This document shows, piece after piece, positions 41,577 to 52,240 of a DNA stretch of 64,000 nucleotides (positions are counted from its first letter, which is position 1; each line of letters begins with the position of its first letter). The position numbers and the translations under genes are program-made. The notes below the pieces were generated by a model. It saw nothing but the letters and a program-made list of their open reading frames with translations, had not been told where the DNA came from and made no database searches. The stretch comes from Pseudomonas tumuqii (GTDB taxonomy: Bacteria > Pseudomonadota > Gammaproteobacteria > Pseudomonadales > Pseudomonadaceae): positions 186,001 through 250,000 of the forward strand of contig NZ_JAAOJA010000001.1 of the NCBI RefSeq assembly GCF_013184545.1, read 5' to 3'.

Positions 41577-42559
41577 TGCGGCGACTGGCTGCCGCCCTGT
41601 TGCTGGTCACTGCTCCGGTCCTGGCCGAGACCCAGGCCCTGGAGGAGCTGACGCTGGTCAGCGAGCACCCGATCGAGGGCATCGCCGCCGGCAACCTGTC
41701 GGGGCTGGCCTGGTGCGGCGAGGCGCTCTGGGCCGTTTCGGATCGCGAGGATGACCGCCTGTATCGCCTGGCTGCCGGCGACACTGCCTGGCAGGCCGAG
41801 GCCGAGCGCTTTGTCGCCCCGCCCTTGTCCTCGACCCTGCTGCCCTGGGGCTTGCGCATGCGCACCTGGATAAGCGGTCTGCTGCGTGGCGGTAATCTGG
41901 ATTTCGAAGGCCTGTCCTGCGATGCAGTCGGCAATCGCTACCTGGTCAGCGAGGCGCGCGCCGCCGTGTTACAGATCCCTCCTGCGGGGGCGCCGCAGTG
42001 GCTGGCGCTGCCCGATGGCATGGTGCGCCAGGCACGTGCCAGCAGCATGCTCTGGCACTTCAATGCGCTGCTCGAGGGCGTGGCCATCGATCCTGCCGGC
42101 GAGCGCCTGTGGTTGGCGGCCGAACGCCAGCGCCGCGGCCTGCTGGTGCTGCACAAGAACGGTTCGAGCTGGCGCTGCAGCGGTAGTTGCGTGCTGATGA
42201 GCGAAGGCGGTAGCGAACCCTCGCCGCCGCAGTTGGGCGGCGAGGCGCAACCGCAGGACTTTGCCGACCTGGCCTTTCACAACGAAAAACTCTTCACCCT
42301 CGAGCGTCAGGCCCATCGCATCTGTCGGCGCAAGCTGAGCGATGGCGCGGTCGAGCGCTGCTGGTCGTTCGCCGCCGAAGCTTTGACCGATGCCCGGCGT
42401 TATCCGCCGCCCTTTGGTTTGGCCGAAGCGCTGTGGATCGATGAGCAGGGCGCCTGGATCGGTAGCGACAATGGCCGGCACAGCCGTGCCGATGGCGAGC
42501 AGCGGCCGGTCGTCTGGCGCTTCGCCGCGCCCAAGGGCGGCTGGGAGCAGGCCAAGTGA
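41576..42559 (+). CDS. Secreted protein with phytase-like esterase (beta-propeller) domain
   Basis: 327 residues from ATG 41576 with a signal peptide (MRRLAAALLLVTAPVLA, probable cut before ETQ). Repeats such as GLAWCGEALWAVSDREDDRL, LDFEGLSCDAVGNRYLVSEA and IDEQGAWIGSDNG match the esterase-like/phytase-like family, probably a six-bladed propeller exported to the periplasm. The substrate is unknown. It is coupled to parE by a one-base overlap and to the next gene by a GTGA overlap. Confidence 0.82.
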
Positions 42560-43083
42560 GCACGCAGACTGCGGGCCGGCGGATCGGCCGGGTGATGCTG
42601 GTGCTGGCCTGGGGCGCCGCGCTGCTGCTGGCCACGCACTTCTTCGGCCAGTGGGAGGAGCGGCGCAATAACCCGAACCAGGCGCCGCAGTCAGTGCAGG
42701 GCGAGGGCTATATCGAGGTGCGCCTGCTGAGCAGTCGCGGCGGGCATTACCTGTTGGGCGGCCAGATCAACGGCGCCAACGTGACCCTGCTGCTCGATAC
42801 CGGCGCCACCGCCGTCGCCGTACCCGCCGCCCTGGCCGAGTCCCTCGGCCTGCAGCGCGGTGCGCCGGTGCAGGTCCGTACCGCCAATGGCACCGTGGTC
42901 GGCTACCGTACCCAGCTGGCCAGCCTGCAGCTCGGCGAGATCCTGTTGCACGATGTTGACGCCCTGATCACGCCGGGGATGGACGGCGACGAGGTGCTGC
43001 TCGGCATGAGCGCCCTGAAACAACTCGAATTTACCCAGCGCGACGGCACCCTGGTGCTGCGCCAGACGACTTCGCTTGACTAA
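42556..43083 (+). CDS. Retropepsin-like aspartic protease, membrane anchored
   Basis: 175 residues from GTG 42556 (overlap GTGA). One N-terminal membrane helix ([17 protein letters not shown]) is followed by a single retropepsin-like domain: [13 protein letters not shown] with Asp81 of the DTG motif. Members of this clan act as homodimers because each chain brings one aspartate. It faces the periplasm by the positive-inside rule. The role is unknown; relatives include regulatory proteases. It lies 23 nt before parC. Confidence 0.85.
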   Translation: MSTQTAGRRIGRVMLVLAWGAALLLATHFFGQWEERRNNPNQAPQSVQGEGYIEVRLLSSRGGHYLLGGQINGANVTLLLDTGATAVAVPAALAESLGLQRGAPVQVRTANGTVVGYRTQLASLQLGEILLHDVDALITPGMDGDEVLLGMSALKQLEFTQRDGTLVLRQTTSLD

Positions 43084-43106
43084 ATTTTCTGATCAATGAG
43101 GCACGC

Positions 43107-45356
43107 ATGAGCGAACCCCTCGATTTGAGCCTGGACGGTGTTGAGCGCCGTTCCCTTGCCGACTTCACCGAGCAGGCTTATCTCAATTATTCGATGTACG
43201 TGATCATGGATCGCGCGCTGCCACATATCGGCGACGGGCTCAAGCCGGTGCAGCGGCGGATCATCTATGCCATGAGCGAACTGGGCCTGGACGCCGACTC
43301 CAAGCACAAGAAGTCGGCGCGCACCGTCGGTGATGTGCTCGGCAAGTTCCACCCACACGGCGACTCGGCCTGCTATGAAGCCATGGTGCTGATGGCCCAG
43401 CCGTTCAGCTACCGCTACACCCTGGTCGACGGCCAGGGCAACTGGGGCGCGCCGGACGATCCCAAGTCGTTCGCCGCCATGCGTTACACCGAGGCGCGCC
43501 TGTCACGCTACTCCGAGGTGCTGCTGACCGAACTGGGCCAGGGCACCGTGGACTGGGTGCCGAACTTCGACGGCACCCTCAACGAGCCGGCCACCCTGCC
43601 GGCGCGCCTGCCCAACATCCTGTTGAATGGCACCACCGGCATCGCCGTGGGCATGGCCACCGACGTGCCGCCGCACAACCTGCGCGAAGTGGCTGCGGCC
43701 TGCATCCGCCTGCTCGACCAGCCGGACGCCACGGTCGAGCAGCTCTGCGAACATGTGCTCGGCCCGGATTACCCGACCGAGGCGGAGATCATCACCCCGC
43801 GTGCGGATTTGCTGAAGATCTACGAAACCGGCAAGGGCTCGGTGCGCATGCGCGCCGTGTACCGCGTCGAGGACGGCGACATCGTGGTCACCGCGCTGCC
43901 GCACCAGGTGTCCGGGGCCAAGGTGCTGGAACAGATCGCCGCGCAGATGCAGGCGAAGAAGCTGCCGATGGTCGCCGATCTGCGCGACGAGTCGGACCAC
44001 GAACACCCGTGCCGCATCGTCATCATTCCGCGCTCCAACCGGGTCGATGCCGACGAGTTGATGCAACACCTGTTTGCCACCACCGAGCTGGAATCCAGCT
44101 ACCGGGTCAACAGCAACGTCATCGGCCTGGACGGCAAGCCGCAGGTGAAGAACCTGCGCCAGCTGCTGCGCGAATGGCTGGAGTACCGGGTCGGCACCGT
44201 GCGCCGGCGCCTGCAGTTCCGCCTGGACAAGGTCGAGCACCGCCTGCACCTGTTGGAAGGCCGCCTGATCGCCTTCCTCAACCTGGATGAAGTGATTCAT
44301 ATAATCCGCACCGAGGATCAGCCCAAGCCGGTGCTGATGGAGCGTTTCGGCCTCACCGATATCCAGGCCGAGTACATCCTGGAAACCCGTCTGCGCCAGC
44401 TGGCGCGGCTGGAAGAGATGCAGATCCGCGGCGAGCAGGAAGCCCTGGCCAAGGAGCGCGCCAAGTTGCTGGCCCTGCTCGGCAGCGAAGCCAAGCTGAA
44501 GAAACTGGTGCGCGATGAAATCATCAAGGACGCCGAAACCTATGGCGACGACCGGCGCTCGCCGATCGTCGCCCGCGCCGAGGCCAGGGCCTTGTCGGAA
44601 ACCGAGTTGCTGCCGACCGAGCCGGTCACCGTGGTGATCTCGGAGAAGGGTTGGGTACGCTGCGGCAAGGGTCACGATATCGATGCCACCGGCCTGTCGT
44701 ACAAGGCCGGCGACGGCTTCAAGGTCGCCGCGCCGGGCCGCTCGAACCAGTACGCGGTGTTTATCGATTCGACCGGTAGGAGCTACTCCCTGGCCGCCCA
44801 TTCGCTGCCGTCGGCGCGTGGCCAGGGCGAGCCGCTGACCGGGCGCCTGACGCCGCCACCGGGGGCGACCTTCGAGTGGGTGTTGCTGCCGGACGACAGC
44901 GGCCTCTATGTGATCGCCTCGGATGCCGGTTACGGCTTCGTGGTCAAGGGCGAGGACCTGCAGACCAAGAACAAGGCCGGCAAGGCGCTGCTCAGCCTGC
45001 CGCCAGGCGCCAAGGTGCTGGCGCCCAAGCCGTTGCTCAGCCGCGAACAGGACTGGTTGGCCGCCGTGACCACCGAAGGGCGGCTGCTGCTGTTCCCGGT
45101 ACGCGACTTGCCGCAGCTGGGCAAGGGCAAGGGCAACAAGATCATCGGCATCCCCGGCGAGCGGGTCGCCAGTCGCGAGGAATACCTCACCGATCTGGTG
45201 GTGTTGCCGAGCGGCGCGACCTTGGTGTTGCAGGCCGGCAAGCGTACCTTGTCGCTCAAGGCGGATGACCTGGAACACTACAAGGGCGAACGCGGCCGGC
45301 GCGGCAACAAGCTGCCGCGTGGCTTCCAGCGGGTCGATGCGCTGCTGGTGGAATAG
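43107..45356 (+). CDS. parC: DNA topoisomerase IV subunit A
   Basis: 749 residues. The breakage-reunion domain carries the QRDR as [14 protein letters not shown], with Ser87 and Glu91 as in fluoroquinolone-susceptible Pseudomonas, and the catalytic tyrosine lies in [15 protein letters not shown]. The C-terminal beta-pinwheel runs from about residue 500. With ParE it unlinks replicated chromosomes. No resistance substitution is seen at these two positions. Confidence 0.97.
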   Translation: MSEPLDLSLDGVERRSLADFTEQAYLNYSMYVIMDRALPHIGDGLKPVQRRIIYAMSELGLDADSKHKKSARTVGDVLGKFHPHGDSACYEAMVLMAQPFSYRYTLVDGQGNWGAPDDPKSFAAMRYTEARLSRYSEVLLTELGQGTVDWVPNFDGTLNEPATLPARLPNILLNGTTGIAVGMATDVPPHNLREVAAACIRLLDQPDATVEQLCEHVLGPDYPTEAEIITPRADLLKIYETGKGSVRMRAVYRVEDGDIVVTALPHQVSGAKVLEQIAAQMQAKKLPMVADLRDESDHEHPCRIVIIPRSNRVDADELMQHLFATTELESSYRVNSNVIGLDGKPQVKNLRQLLREWLEYRVGTVRRRLQFRLDKVEHRLHLLEGRLIAFLNLDEVIHIIRTEDQPKPVLMERFGLTDIQAEYILETRLRQLARLEEMQIRGEQEALAKERAKLLALLGSEAKLKKLVRDEIIKDAETYGDDRRSPIVARAEARALSETELLPTEPVTVVISEKGWVRCGKGHDIDATGLSYKAGDGFKVAAPGRSNQYAVFIDSTGRSYSLAAHSLPSARGQGEPLTGRLTPPPGATFEWVLLPDDSGLYVIASDAGYGFVVKGEDLQTKNKAGKALLSLPPGAKVLAPKPLLSREQDWLAAVTTEGRLLLFPVRDLPQLGKGKGNKIIGIPGERVASREEYLTDLVVLPSGATLVLQAGKRTLSLKADDLEHYKGERGRRGNKLPRGFQRVDALLVE

Positions 45357-45379
45357 CAGGGCTAACTGAGGACGCGGGG

Positions 45380-46510
45380 ATGGCTGAGGGCGGGCAGGGC
45401 GCAGGGCTGCAATGGAGGCTGGAGGATGGCCGGCCGGCGCGCCTGCGGGTGGATGGCGCCTGGCTGCTGCAGGCGGCCAAGCCCGACCTCGAGGCTATCT
45501 GGTACAGCCAGCGGCAACTGCCCGCGCAGGTGCAGGTGGATGTCGCCGTGGCCGCCTGGGACAGCAGTCTGCTGGCGCTGCTGCGCCGCCTGCAGCGCCT
45601 GGCCGTGGCGCAGGACGTGGAGCTGCGCTGGCAAGGCTTGCCGGACGGTGTCGAGCGGCTGTTGCAGATGGCCGCCAAACCGTCTACCCAGGCCCAGGAG
45701 GCGCCGACGCCCGCGTATGGTCCGGTGACCCGCCTGGGGCTGCTGTCGCTCGGTGTGCTGGCCAGCATCGGCCAGGCTTGTCGCTTCCTCGGTGAGGTGC
45801 TGCTGGCGCTCGGGCGGCAGCTGCGCGGTCGTGGACGCATGCGCCGGGGTGATTTCTGGCTGGCCCTGCAGCAGTGCGGGCCGGGCGCGCTGCCGATAGT
45901 GGCGCTGATCGCCATTCTGGTCGGCCTGATTCTGGCCTTTGTCGGCGCCGCCCAATTGCAGGCCTTCGGTGCCCAGTTGTACATCGCCAACATGGTGGCC
46001 ATTGGCATGACCCGCGAGATGGGGGCGCTGATGACCGCGGTGATCATGGCCGGGCGCACCGGCGCGGCCTACGCGGCGGAGCTGGGCAGCATGCAGGCCA
46101 ACGAGGAAATCGATGCGCTGAAGACCTTCGGTTTTCCACCGCTGGAATTCCTCGTCCTGCCGCGTGTGCTGGCGCTGCTGGTGAGCATGCCGCTGCTCTG
46201 CGTGTTCGCCGACGCCCTCGGTATTCTCGGCGGTTTCGTCATCGGCTCCGGTCTGTTCGACATTTCCGCGCAGCTCTACCTCAAGCAGAGCCTGGAGATG
46301 CTCAGCCTCGACGATTTCCTGGTGGGCATCGGCAAGAGCCTGGTGTTCGCCGTGCTGATCGGCCTGATCGGCTGTCACTACGGCCTGGCTTGCGGGCGCA
46401 ACGCCCAGGCGGTGGGGCAGGCAACCACTCGGGCGGTGGTCAGTATCATCGTGGCGCTGGTGGTCAGCGATGCGCTGATCACCCTGATTTGCACCCGGCT
46501 GGGGATCTGA
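45380..46510 (+). CDS. MlaE-type ABC permease with N-terminal STAS-like domain
   Basis: 376 residues. Residues 1-100 look like a STAS (MlaB-like) domain fused to an MlaE/YrbE permease; the conserved EQ-loop-like region is YAAELGSMQANEEIDALKTF. About five to six membrane helices follow residue 120. Such permeases form the inner-membrane part of MCE lipid importers or exporters. It is followed with one-base spacing by the ATPase, then by an MCE protein and a lipoprotein: a complete operon separate from the main mla operon, which is not in this window. Confidence 0.9.
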   Translation: MAEGGQGAGLQWRLEDGRPARLRVDGAWLLQAAKPDLEAIWYSQRQLPAQVQVDVAVAAWDSSLLALLRRLQRLAVAQDVELRWQGLPDGVERLLQMAAKPSTQAQEAPTPAYGPVTRLGLLSLGVLASIGQACRFLGEVLLALGRQLRGRGRMRRGDFWLALQQCGPGALPIVALIAILVGLILAFVGAAQLQAFGAQLYIANMVAIGMTREMGALMTAVIMAGRTGAAYAAELGSMQANEEIDALKTFGFPPLEFLVLPRVLALLVSMPLLCVFADALGILGGFVIGSGLFDISAQLYLKQSLEMLSLDDFLVGIGKSLVFAVLIGLIGCHYGLACGRNAQAVGQATTRAVVSIIVALVVSDALITLICTRLGI

Positions 46511-46511
46511 G

Positions 46512-47282
46512 ATGAGCGATGCGCTGTTGGTCGCCGAGGATCTCAGTGCCGGCTACGGCAGTCTGGTGATCCAGCACGACCTGAATTTCTCCGTCCGCCG
46601 TGGCGAGGTGTTCGTCATCATGGGTGGCAGCGGCTGCGGCAAAAGCACCCTGTTGCGTCATCTGATCGGTCTGCAGGCGCCGCTGGCCGGGCGGGTGCTG
46701 TTCAATGGCGAAGATTTCTGGGCGGGCGACGAGGACCGCCGCGCCGCCTTGCAGCAGCACTTCGGCGTGCTCTACCAGAATGGCGCCTTGTGGGGGTCGA
46801 TGACCCTGCGGGAAAATATCTGCCTGCCGCTGGCCGCCTACCGCCGGCACCTGCAGCCGGCCGAGCGGATCGAGCTGGCGGCGTTGAAGCTGGCACTGGT
46901 CGGGCTGGCCGGTTGCGACGAGCTGTATCCGTCCGAGCTGTCCGGTGGCATGCGCAAGCGCGCCGCGCTGGCCAGGGCGCTGGCGCTCGATCCGCAGGTG
47001 TTGTTCCTCGATGAGCCCTCGGCCGGCCTCGACCCGATCAGTTCGCAGGCCCTCGACGAATTGATCCTGCAGTTGCGCGACAGCCTGGGCGCGAGCATCG
47101 TGCTGGTGACCCACGAGTTGCCGAGCATCCAGGCGGTGGCCGATACCTGTCTGTTTCTCGACAATCAGACCCATACCCAGATTGCCCTGGGCACCCTGCA
47201 GGAATTGCTGGCCGATGGGCCGGAGCAGGTGCAGCGTTTTCTGCGGCGGGGCGAAACGGCTCACAGAATGGAGGCGTCATGA
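46512..47282 (+). CDS. MlaF-type ABC transporter ATPase
   Basis: 256 residues. Walker A GGSGCGKST near residue 38, signature LSGGMRKRAALARALALDPQ, Walker B VLFLDEPSAGLDP and the switch histidine in VLVTHELPS are all intact. It powers the MlaE-like permease encoded one base upstream and overlaps the MCE gene by four bases (ATGA type). Confidence 0.93.
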   Translation: MSDALLVAEDLSAGYGSLVIQHDLNFSVRRGEVFVIMGGSGCGKSTLLRHLIGLQAPLAGRVLFNGEDFWAGDEDRRAALQQHFGVLYQNGALWGSMTLRENICLPLAAYRRHLQPAERIELAALKLALVGLAGCDELYPSELSGGMRKRAALARALALDPQVLFLDEPSAGLDPISSQALDELILQLRDSLGASIVLVTHELPSIQAVADTCLFLDNQTHTQIALGTLQELLADGPEQVQRFLRRGETAHRMEAS

Positions 47283-48232
47283 GCGAAGCGCGCAAACCCT
47301 TTATGATTGGCGCCTTCCTGCTCGGCGGCCTGGCCTTGCTGGCCGCGGGGCTTCTGCTGCTGTCGCGCGACAGCTGGTTCAGTCAGCCCAGCGAGTACGT
47401 GGTGTATTTCACCGGAACCCTGGACGGCCTGGATGTCGGCGCCGATGTCACCTACCGCGGGGTCAAGGTCGGTACGGTGCGCGAAATTCGCCTGTCCTAT
47501 GACCGTCAGCTCGGCGATGTGGTCATGCCGGTGGTGCTGCGCATCAATGCTCCAGAGCGGCAAGAGACCAGCTCCCGTGGTTTCGATCAGTTCATCGATC
47601 AACTGGTCGAGCGGGGGCTGCGGGCCCAGTTGCAGACCCCCAGCCTGCTGACCGGCAAGGCGATAGTCGCGCTGGACATGTTTCCGGATCAGGCCGGCTA
47701 TGTGCGCACACCGCACGAGCTGGATCTGCCGACCATTCCCAGCGTGCCGTCGCGTATCGATGAGATTGCCGATGTGCTGCGCGAACTGGCCGGCAGCCTG
47801 CGCGAATTGCCGTTGCAGGAGATGGTCGCCTCGGCCACGCGGACGCTGCAATCCCTGGAGAAGCTGAGCAGCTCCCCGGAATTGCAGCAGGGGCTGGTGA
47901 GCATGAGCCAGTTGCTGGCTAAACTCGATCGCCTGAGTGGCCGCCTGGAACAACAACTGCCGCCGATCATGGATAATGTTCAGCAAAGCAGCGTTGACCT
48001 GCGTGACGCAGTGGGCGAAATTCGTCACGCGGCGCAGAATACCGCGCAGGCTTTGCAACAGATCAACCAGCTGACGGCTGACAGTCGTCGCAGCCTCGGC
48101 CCGGAATCCGAGGTACAGTACGAGGCATTGCGTGCCCTGCAGGAGCTCAGCAAGGCTGGAAAAGCCCTGCAGCGCACGATGGAAGGGCTCGATCAGCAGC
48201 CCCAATCGCTTATATTTGGCAAATCAAGGTAA
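47279..48232 (+). CDS. MCE-domain (MlaD-like) substrate-binding protein
   Basis: 317 residues: one N-terminal membrane anchor (FMIGAFLLGGLALLAAGLLL), one MCE domain at about residues 38-120 (VVYFTGTLDGLDVGADVTYR, GVKVGTVREI) and a long helical, probably coiled-coil, C-terminal part (about 160-310) that could form a tube toward the outer membrane as in LetB/PqiB-type proteins. It binds phospholipid or a similar lipid in the periplasm by analogy. Third gene of the four-gene operon. Confidence 0.9.
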   Translation: MSEARKPFMIGAFLLGGLALLAAGLLLLSRDSWFSQPSEYVVYFTGTLDGLDVGADVTYRGVKVGTVREIRLSYDRQLGDVVMPVVLRINAPERQETSSRGFDQFIDQLVERGLRAQLQTPSLLTGKAIVALDMFPDQAGYVRTPHELDLPTIPSVPSRIDEIADVLRELAGSLRELPLQEMVASATRTLQSLEKLSSSPELQQGLVSMSQLLAKLDRLSGRLEQQLPPIMDNVQQSSVDLRDAVGEIRHAAQNTAQALQQINQLTADSRRSLGPESEVQYEALRALQELSKAGKALQRTMEGLDQQPQSLIFGKSR

Positions 48233-48239
48233 TGTTTTG

Positions 48240-48941
48240 ATGAGACCGTTGCACTTTTCGCCGCCGTTGTTATTGCTTCTCGCGGCGCTCACCCTGCAGG
48301 GCTGTGCTGCGCTGCAACCAGCGTCGCAGTTCTATCAGCTCGAGCAGGGCAGCCCAAAGCTGCCGCAGAACGATAAAGGGCCGGCGTTACTGCTCGGTCC
48401 GGTAAAGCTGGCGGATTATCTGCAGCGTGAGAATCTGGTACAGCGCGAGCTCGATGACAGCCTCTCGCTCAGTCAGAAGACCCGCTGGGCCGGTAGCTTG
48501 CAGGACGATGTCGGCCAATTGCTGCTGCGCCAACTGGCCGGACAGCTCGATACCAGCCGCGTAGCGCTGTATCCGGATCGCGTCGGTTTCGCCACTCAGG
48601 TACAGGTTGTGCTGAGTATCAGCCGGCTGGACTCGGGTGTGCAGCAACCTGCGGTACTCGAAGCGCAATGGCGCTTGCTCGATTCCGCCGGGGTACAGCG
48701 AAGCAGTCGGGTTGTGCGCCTGCAGGCCGAGCACACGGGCGCGGTGATCGATCAGGTGCGTGCGCAGAGCGACCTGCTCCAGCAGCTCGCCAGCGAATTG
48801 GCGAGCGCAATCAAGTCCATGCCGATCGCCCAGGCGGCCCCTGCGCACAAGCCGGCCGCCGCGCCGGTCAAGCGTCCAGAGAGCAAGCCGCCAACACCGC
48901 TGGTCGAACCCGCCAAGCAAATGGAAGTGTTCCGCTTCTAG
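48240..48941 (+). CDS. ABC-type transport auxiliary lipoprotein (PqiC-like)
   Basis: 233 residues from ATG 48240. The signal peptide ends in LTLQGCAAL, a lipobox with Cys20, so it is probably outer-membrane lipidated. The middle (ASQFYQLEQGSPKLPQNDKG, GPVKLADYLQRENLVQRELD) is typical of PqiC/YmbA-like lipoproteins that receive lipid from MCE tunnels. The C-terminus is Ala/Pro/Lys-rich and probably disordered. It closes the MCE operon. Confidence 0.87.
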   Translation: MRPLHFSPPLLLLLAALTLQGCAALQPASQFYQLEQGSPKLPQNDKGPALLLGPVKLADYLQRENLVQRELDDSLSLSQKTRWAGSLQDDVGQLLLRQLAGQLDTSRVALYPDRVGFATQVQVVLSISRLDSGVQQPAVLEAQWRLLDSAGVQRSSRVVRLQAEHTGAVIDQVRAQSDLLQQLASELASAIKSMPIAQAAPAHKPAAAPVKRPESKPPTPLVEPAKQMEVFRF

Positions 48942-49045
48942 GCCTGTGCCGCCGGTCGGGTTTTTCTGCCAAGCCCCGGCCGGCAACAGCCCTGACTCCC
49001 GGCGATTGTGAACATATCAGCGTCGGCCGCGGGCGCCAGGATTCC

Positions 49046-50566
49046 TCATTCCTGCTGCGGGTGCTCGTGCATATGCGCCAGTTGCCGCTCCAGCAGTGAC
49101 GGATAGGGTTCCAGCAGGCGCTCCACGCAGCAGGCCCCTTCCGGGCTGGCGATGGTGCGGATGCGCGCGCGCTGACGTACCAGCGCATCATCGCCCACGC
49201 GCCGTTCGAGCAGCAGCAGGTTACGGCTGTGCTGGGACAGGGCCAGGGCATCCTGGGCGGTCTCGCTGAGCAACAGATCGCCCTGGCTCAAGTCGAGCAG
49301 GTCTTCACCCTGGGTCAGGCCCAGTTGCAGCTGAAGGGTGATGCCGCTGTCGGCCACCTCGATTTGCAAGGCATGGCCAAGGGCGCGCATCAGTTCGCCG
49401 CAGCAGATGGCATGGGTCAGGTAATCCTCACCACAGTCCTGGCGATGGAACAGCATCAGGCTGCTGCCGTCGTTGAGGGTGTGCAATTCGCCCTGATAGA
49501 GCGCCGAGGCCTGGTTCAGGCAATCGCGATAGCGCTGCAGCAGATCCAGCAGGCGCGCGCGTGGCAAGCGGCGGAGCTGCTCCTGGGCACCCAGTTGAAT
49601 GGCCAGCACGGCGCTTTGTTGTGGGCCGTTGACCGTCAGCGTGGGAATCGCTGCCGATTCATCGCCGTGGTCACGCAGGTCGGCGAAGGGGTCATCATCG
49701 TGCGGCTGGCCGAGAGCGCTGTCATCGTCCGCCTGGTTGAGGTCGTCAAAGCGCTCGTCATGCAGATCGCGCACCTCGAAGGTCGACTCATCGGCGGCGG
49801 CGTCATCGTCGCCGAAGTCGTGCTCATCGGCATCGTCGTGGAAGTCTTCAGGCTCTGCTTCAGGCTCGGGTTTTTCCGGGACCAGGCGCATTTGCAGTTG
49901 GCGCGCCAAATCGCCGATTTCGTCCTGGCGGCCGGCACCCGGCGCCGGGTCATCCGGGTCGCGTAACCAGACGCGCAGCTGCAGCAGCGGGGTGGAAATA
50001 TGTCGGCCCAGGCGCATGCTCAGGGACAAGGCCAGTGCCAGCAGGATCAGGCTGAGGATGCCCATGCTCTGCAAGCTGATGGTCATCGGTTGCTGGAATT
50101 GACGCATATCCAGGCTGATGCGCAATTGCCCGGCAATTACCTCCTGAAAGGTAATCGGGGTCGAGTACAGGCCCTCGGTCTCGCCCAGCATGGTTTTGCT
50201 TGGGCGCGAACCCGCTTCGGCGAGCACGCGGTTATCCACGCTGTAGATCGCGGCATGCGCCACCAGCGGGTTTTTCACCAGGTTATTCAGCAGCACACTG
50301 AGGCTGAGGATGTCATTGGACACCAGCAACTCGGTGGCCGAGGAGGCCGTCTGGGTGATCAGGCTGGTGCCCAGGGCTTCAGCCTGTTGCTCCATGGCAT
50401 GCTTGAACTGCATACCGATCACCCAGGCATAGATCACCAGCGCCAGCGCCACGAGGAGCAGGCTGTGGCTGGCGATGCGCAAGGCCAGGGGTACGCGGCG
50501 TTGGCGTAGAGCCTGGAACAGCAGCAGGAAGAAATTATCGGGTTTGACGGGGGCAGGCCGGTTCAC
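49046..50566 (-). CDS. AhpA/YtjB-family membrane protein with cyclase-like domain
   Basis: 506 residues, divergent from serB as smp/ytjB is in E. coli. Two membrane helices (about 27-50 and 165-185) frame a periplasmic domain of about 115 residues. A HAMP-like stretch follows, then a very acidic linker (about 225-300). The C-terminal domain (about 310-470) looks like a class III nucleotide cyclase homology domain: LRRLPRARLLDLLQRYRDCL, then LNDGSSLMLFH, but the first metal-binding Asp is absent, so catalysis is unlikely. Membrane sensor of unknown signal. Confidence 0.78.
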   Translation of the reverse strand: MNRPAPVKPDNFFLLLFQALRQRRVPLALRIASHSLLLVALALVIYAWVIGMQFKHAMEQQAEALGTSLITQTASSATELLVSNDILSLSVLLNNLVKNPLVAHAAIYSVDNRVLAEAGSRPSKTMLGETEGLYSTPITFQEVIAGQLRISLDMRQFQQPMTISLQSMGILSLILLALALSLSMRLGRHISTPLLQLRVWLRDPDDPAPGAGRQDEIGDLARQLQMRLVPEKPEPEAEPEDFHDDADEHDFGDDDAAADESTFEVRDLHDERFDDLNQADDDSALGQPHDDDPFADLRDHGDESAAIPTLTVNGPQQSAVLAIQLGAQEQLRRLPRARLLDLLQRYRDCLNQASALYQGELHTLNDGSSLMLFHRQDCGEDYLTHAICCGELMRALGHALQIEVADSGITLQLQLGLTQGEDLLDLSQGDLLLSETAQDALALSQHSRNLLLLERRVGDDALVRQRARIRTIASPEGACCVERLLEPYPSLLERQLAHMHEHPQQE

Positions 50567-50741
50567 AGAGCTCGGCTCTTATCGACTGTAGGTGCCGCGC
50601 AGTATAGCGACCGCTCTGCATAGGGCAAAGCGCCGTGCGTGTCCGTATGGCAGTGAAAATGGGTAGAATGTGCGGCTTTTCAGCAAGCTTGCCCTGCCGT
50701 GGCAGGCTGTTGACCATTAACCGAGCCCCGGAGGGTGCGCC

Positions 50742-51956
<1,215 letters not shown>

Positions 51957-51998
51957 TAAAAGCTATGTCCCGGTTACGTGTTGCATGCAGTAAGCCCA

Positions 51999-52099
51999 TG
52001 TAGGAGCCAGGGGGACGCCTAGTCCTTGCTGTGGTCCGGCACTCCGGCGATGCTTCTGTGCGGTTTTTAGTCCGGATCGCCAGCAAGCTGGCTCCTACA
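51999..52099. repeat. 101-bp intergenic element with 12-bp terminal inverted repeats
   Basis: TGTAGGAGCCAG (51999-52010) and CTGGCTCCTACA (52088-52099) are perfect inverted repeats. The end sequence belongs to the TGTAGGAGC-type repeat known to me from many Pseudomonas intergenic regions. No coding content. The rest of the 284-bp serB-fimX gap shows only the terminator below. Confidence 0.65.
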
Positions 52100-52196
52100 G
52101 ATGCCGCGCTTTGGCGATTTGCAACAGCTCGCTGGGGCATAACCCTAATAAAAGCCGGAAAGACAAAACAAGCGCTGGAGGCTGGAGCGTTGGACG

Positions 52197-52219
52197 AAAA
52201 AGCCTGACGGGCCTCGGGC
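52197..52219 (-). terminator. Probable terminator of the fimX gene
   Basis: On the minus strand GCCCGA and TCAGGC pair with one mismatch around GGCCCG and are followed by five T, about 20 bp after the fimX stop. The stem is modest. Confidence 0.4.
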
Positions 52220-52240
52220 GTGAGTAAGCCCAGCCCCAGG

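Noticed and set aside
43339..43380. Possible quinolone-resistance change in the ParC QRDR
   Set aside because: Ser87 and Glu91 are the susceptible residues; no substitution seen.
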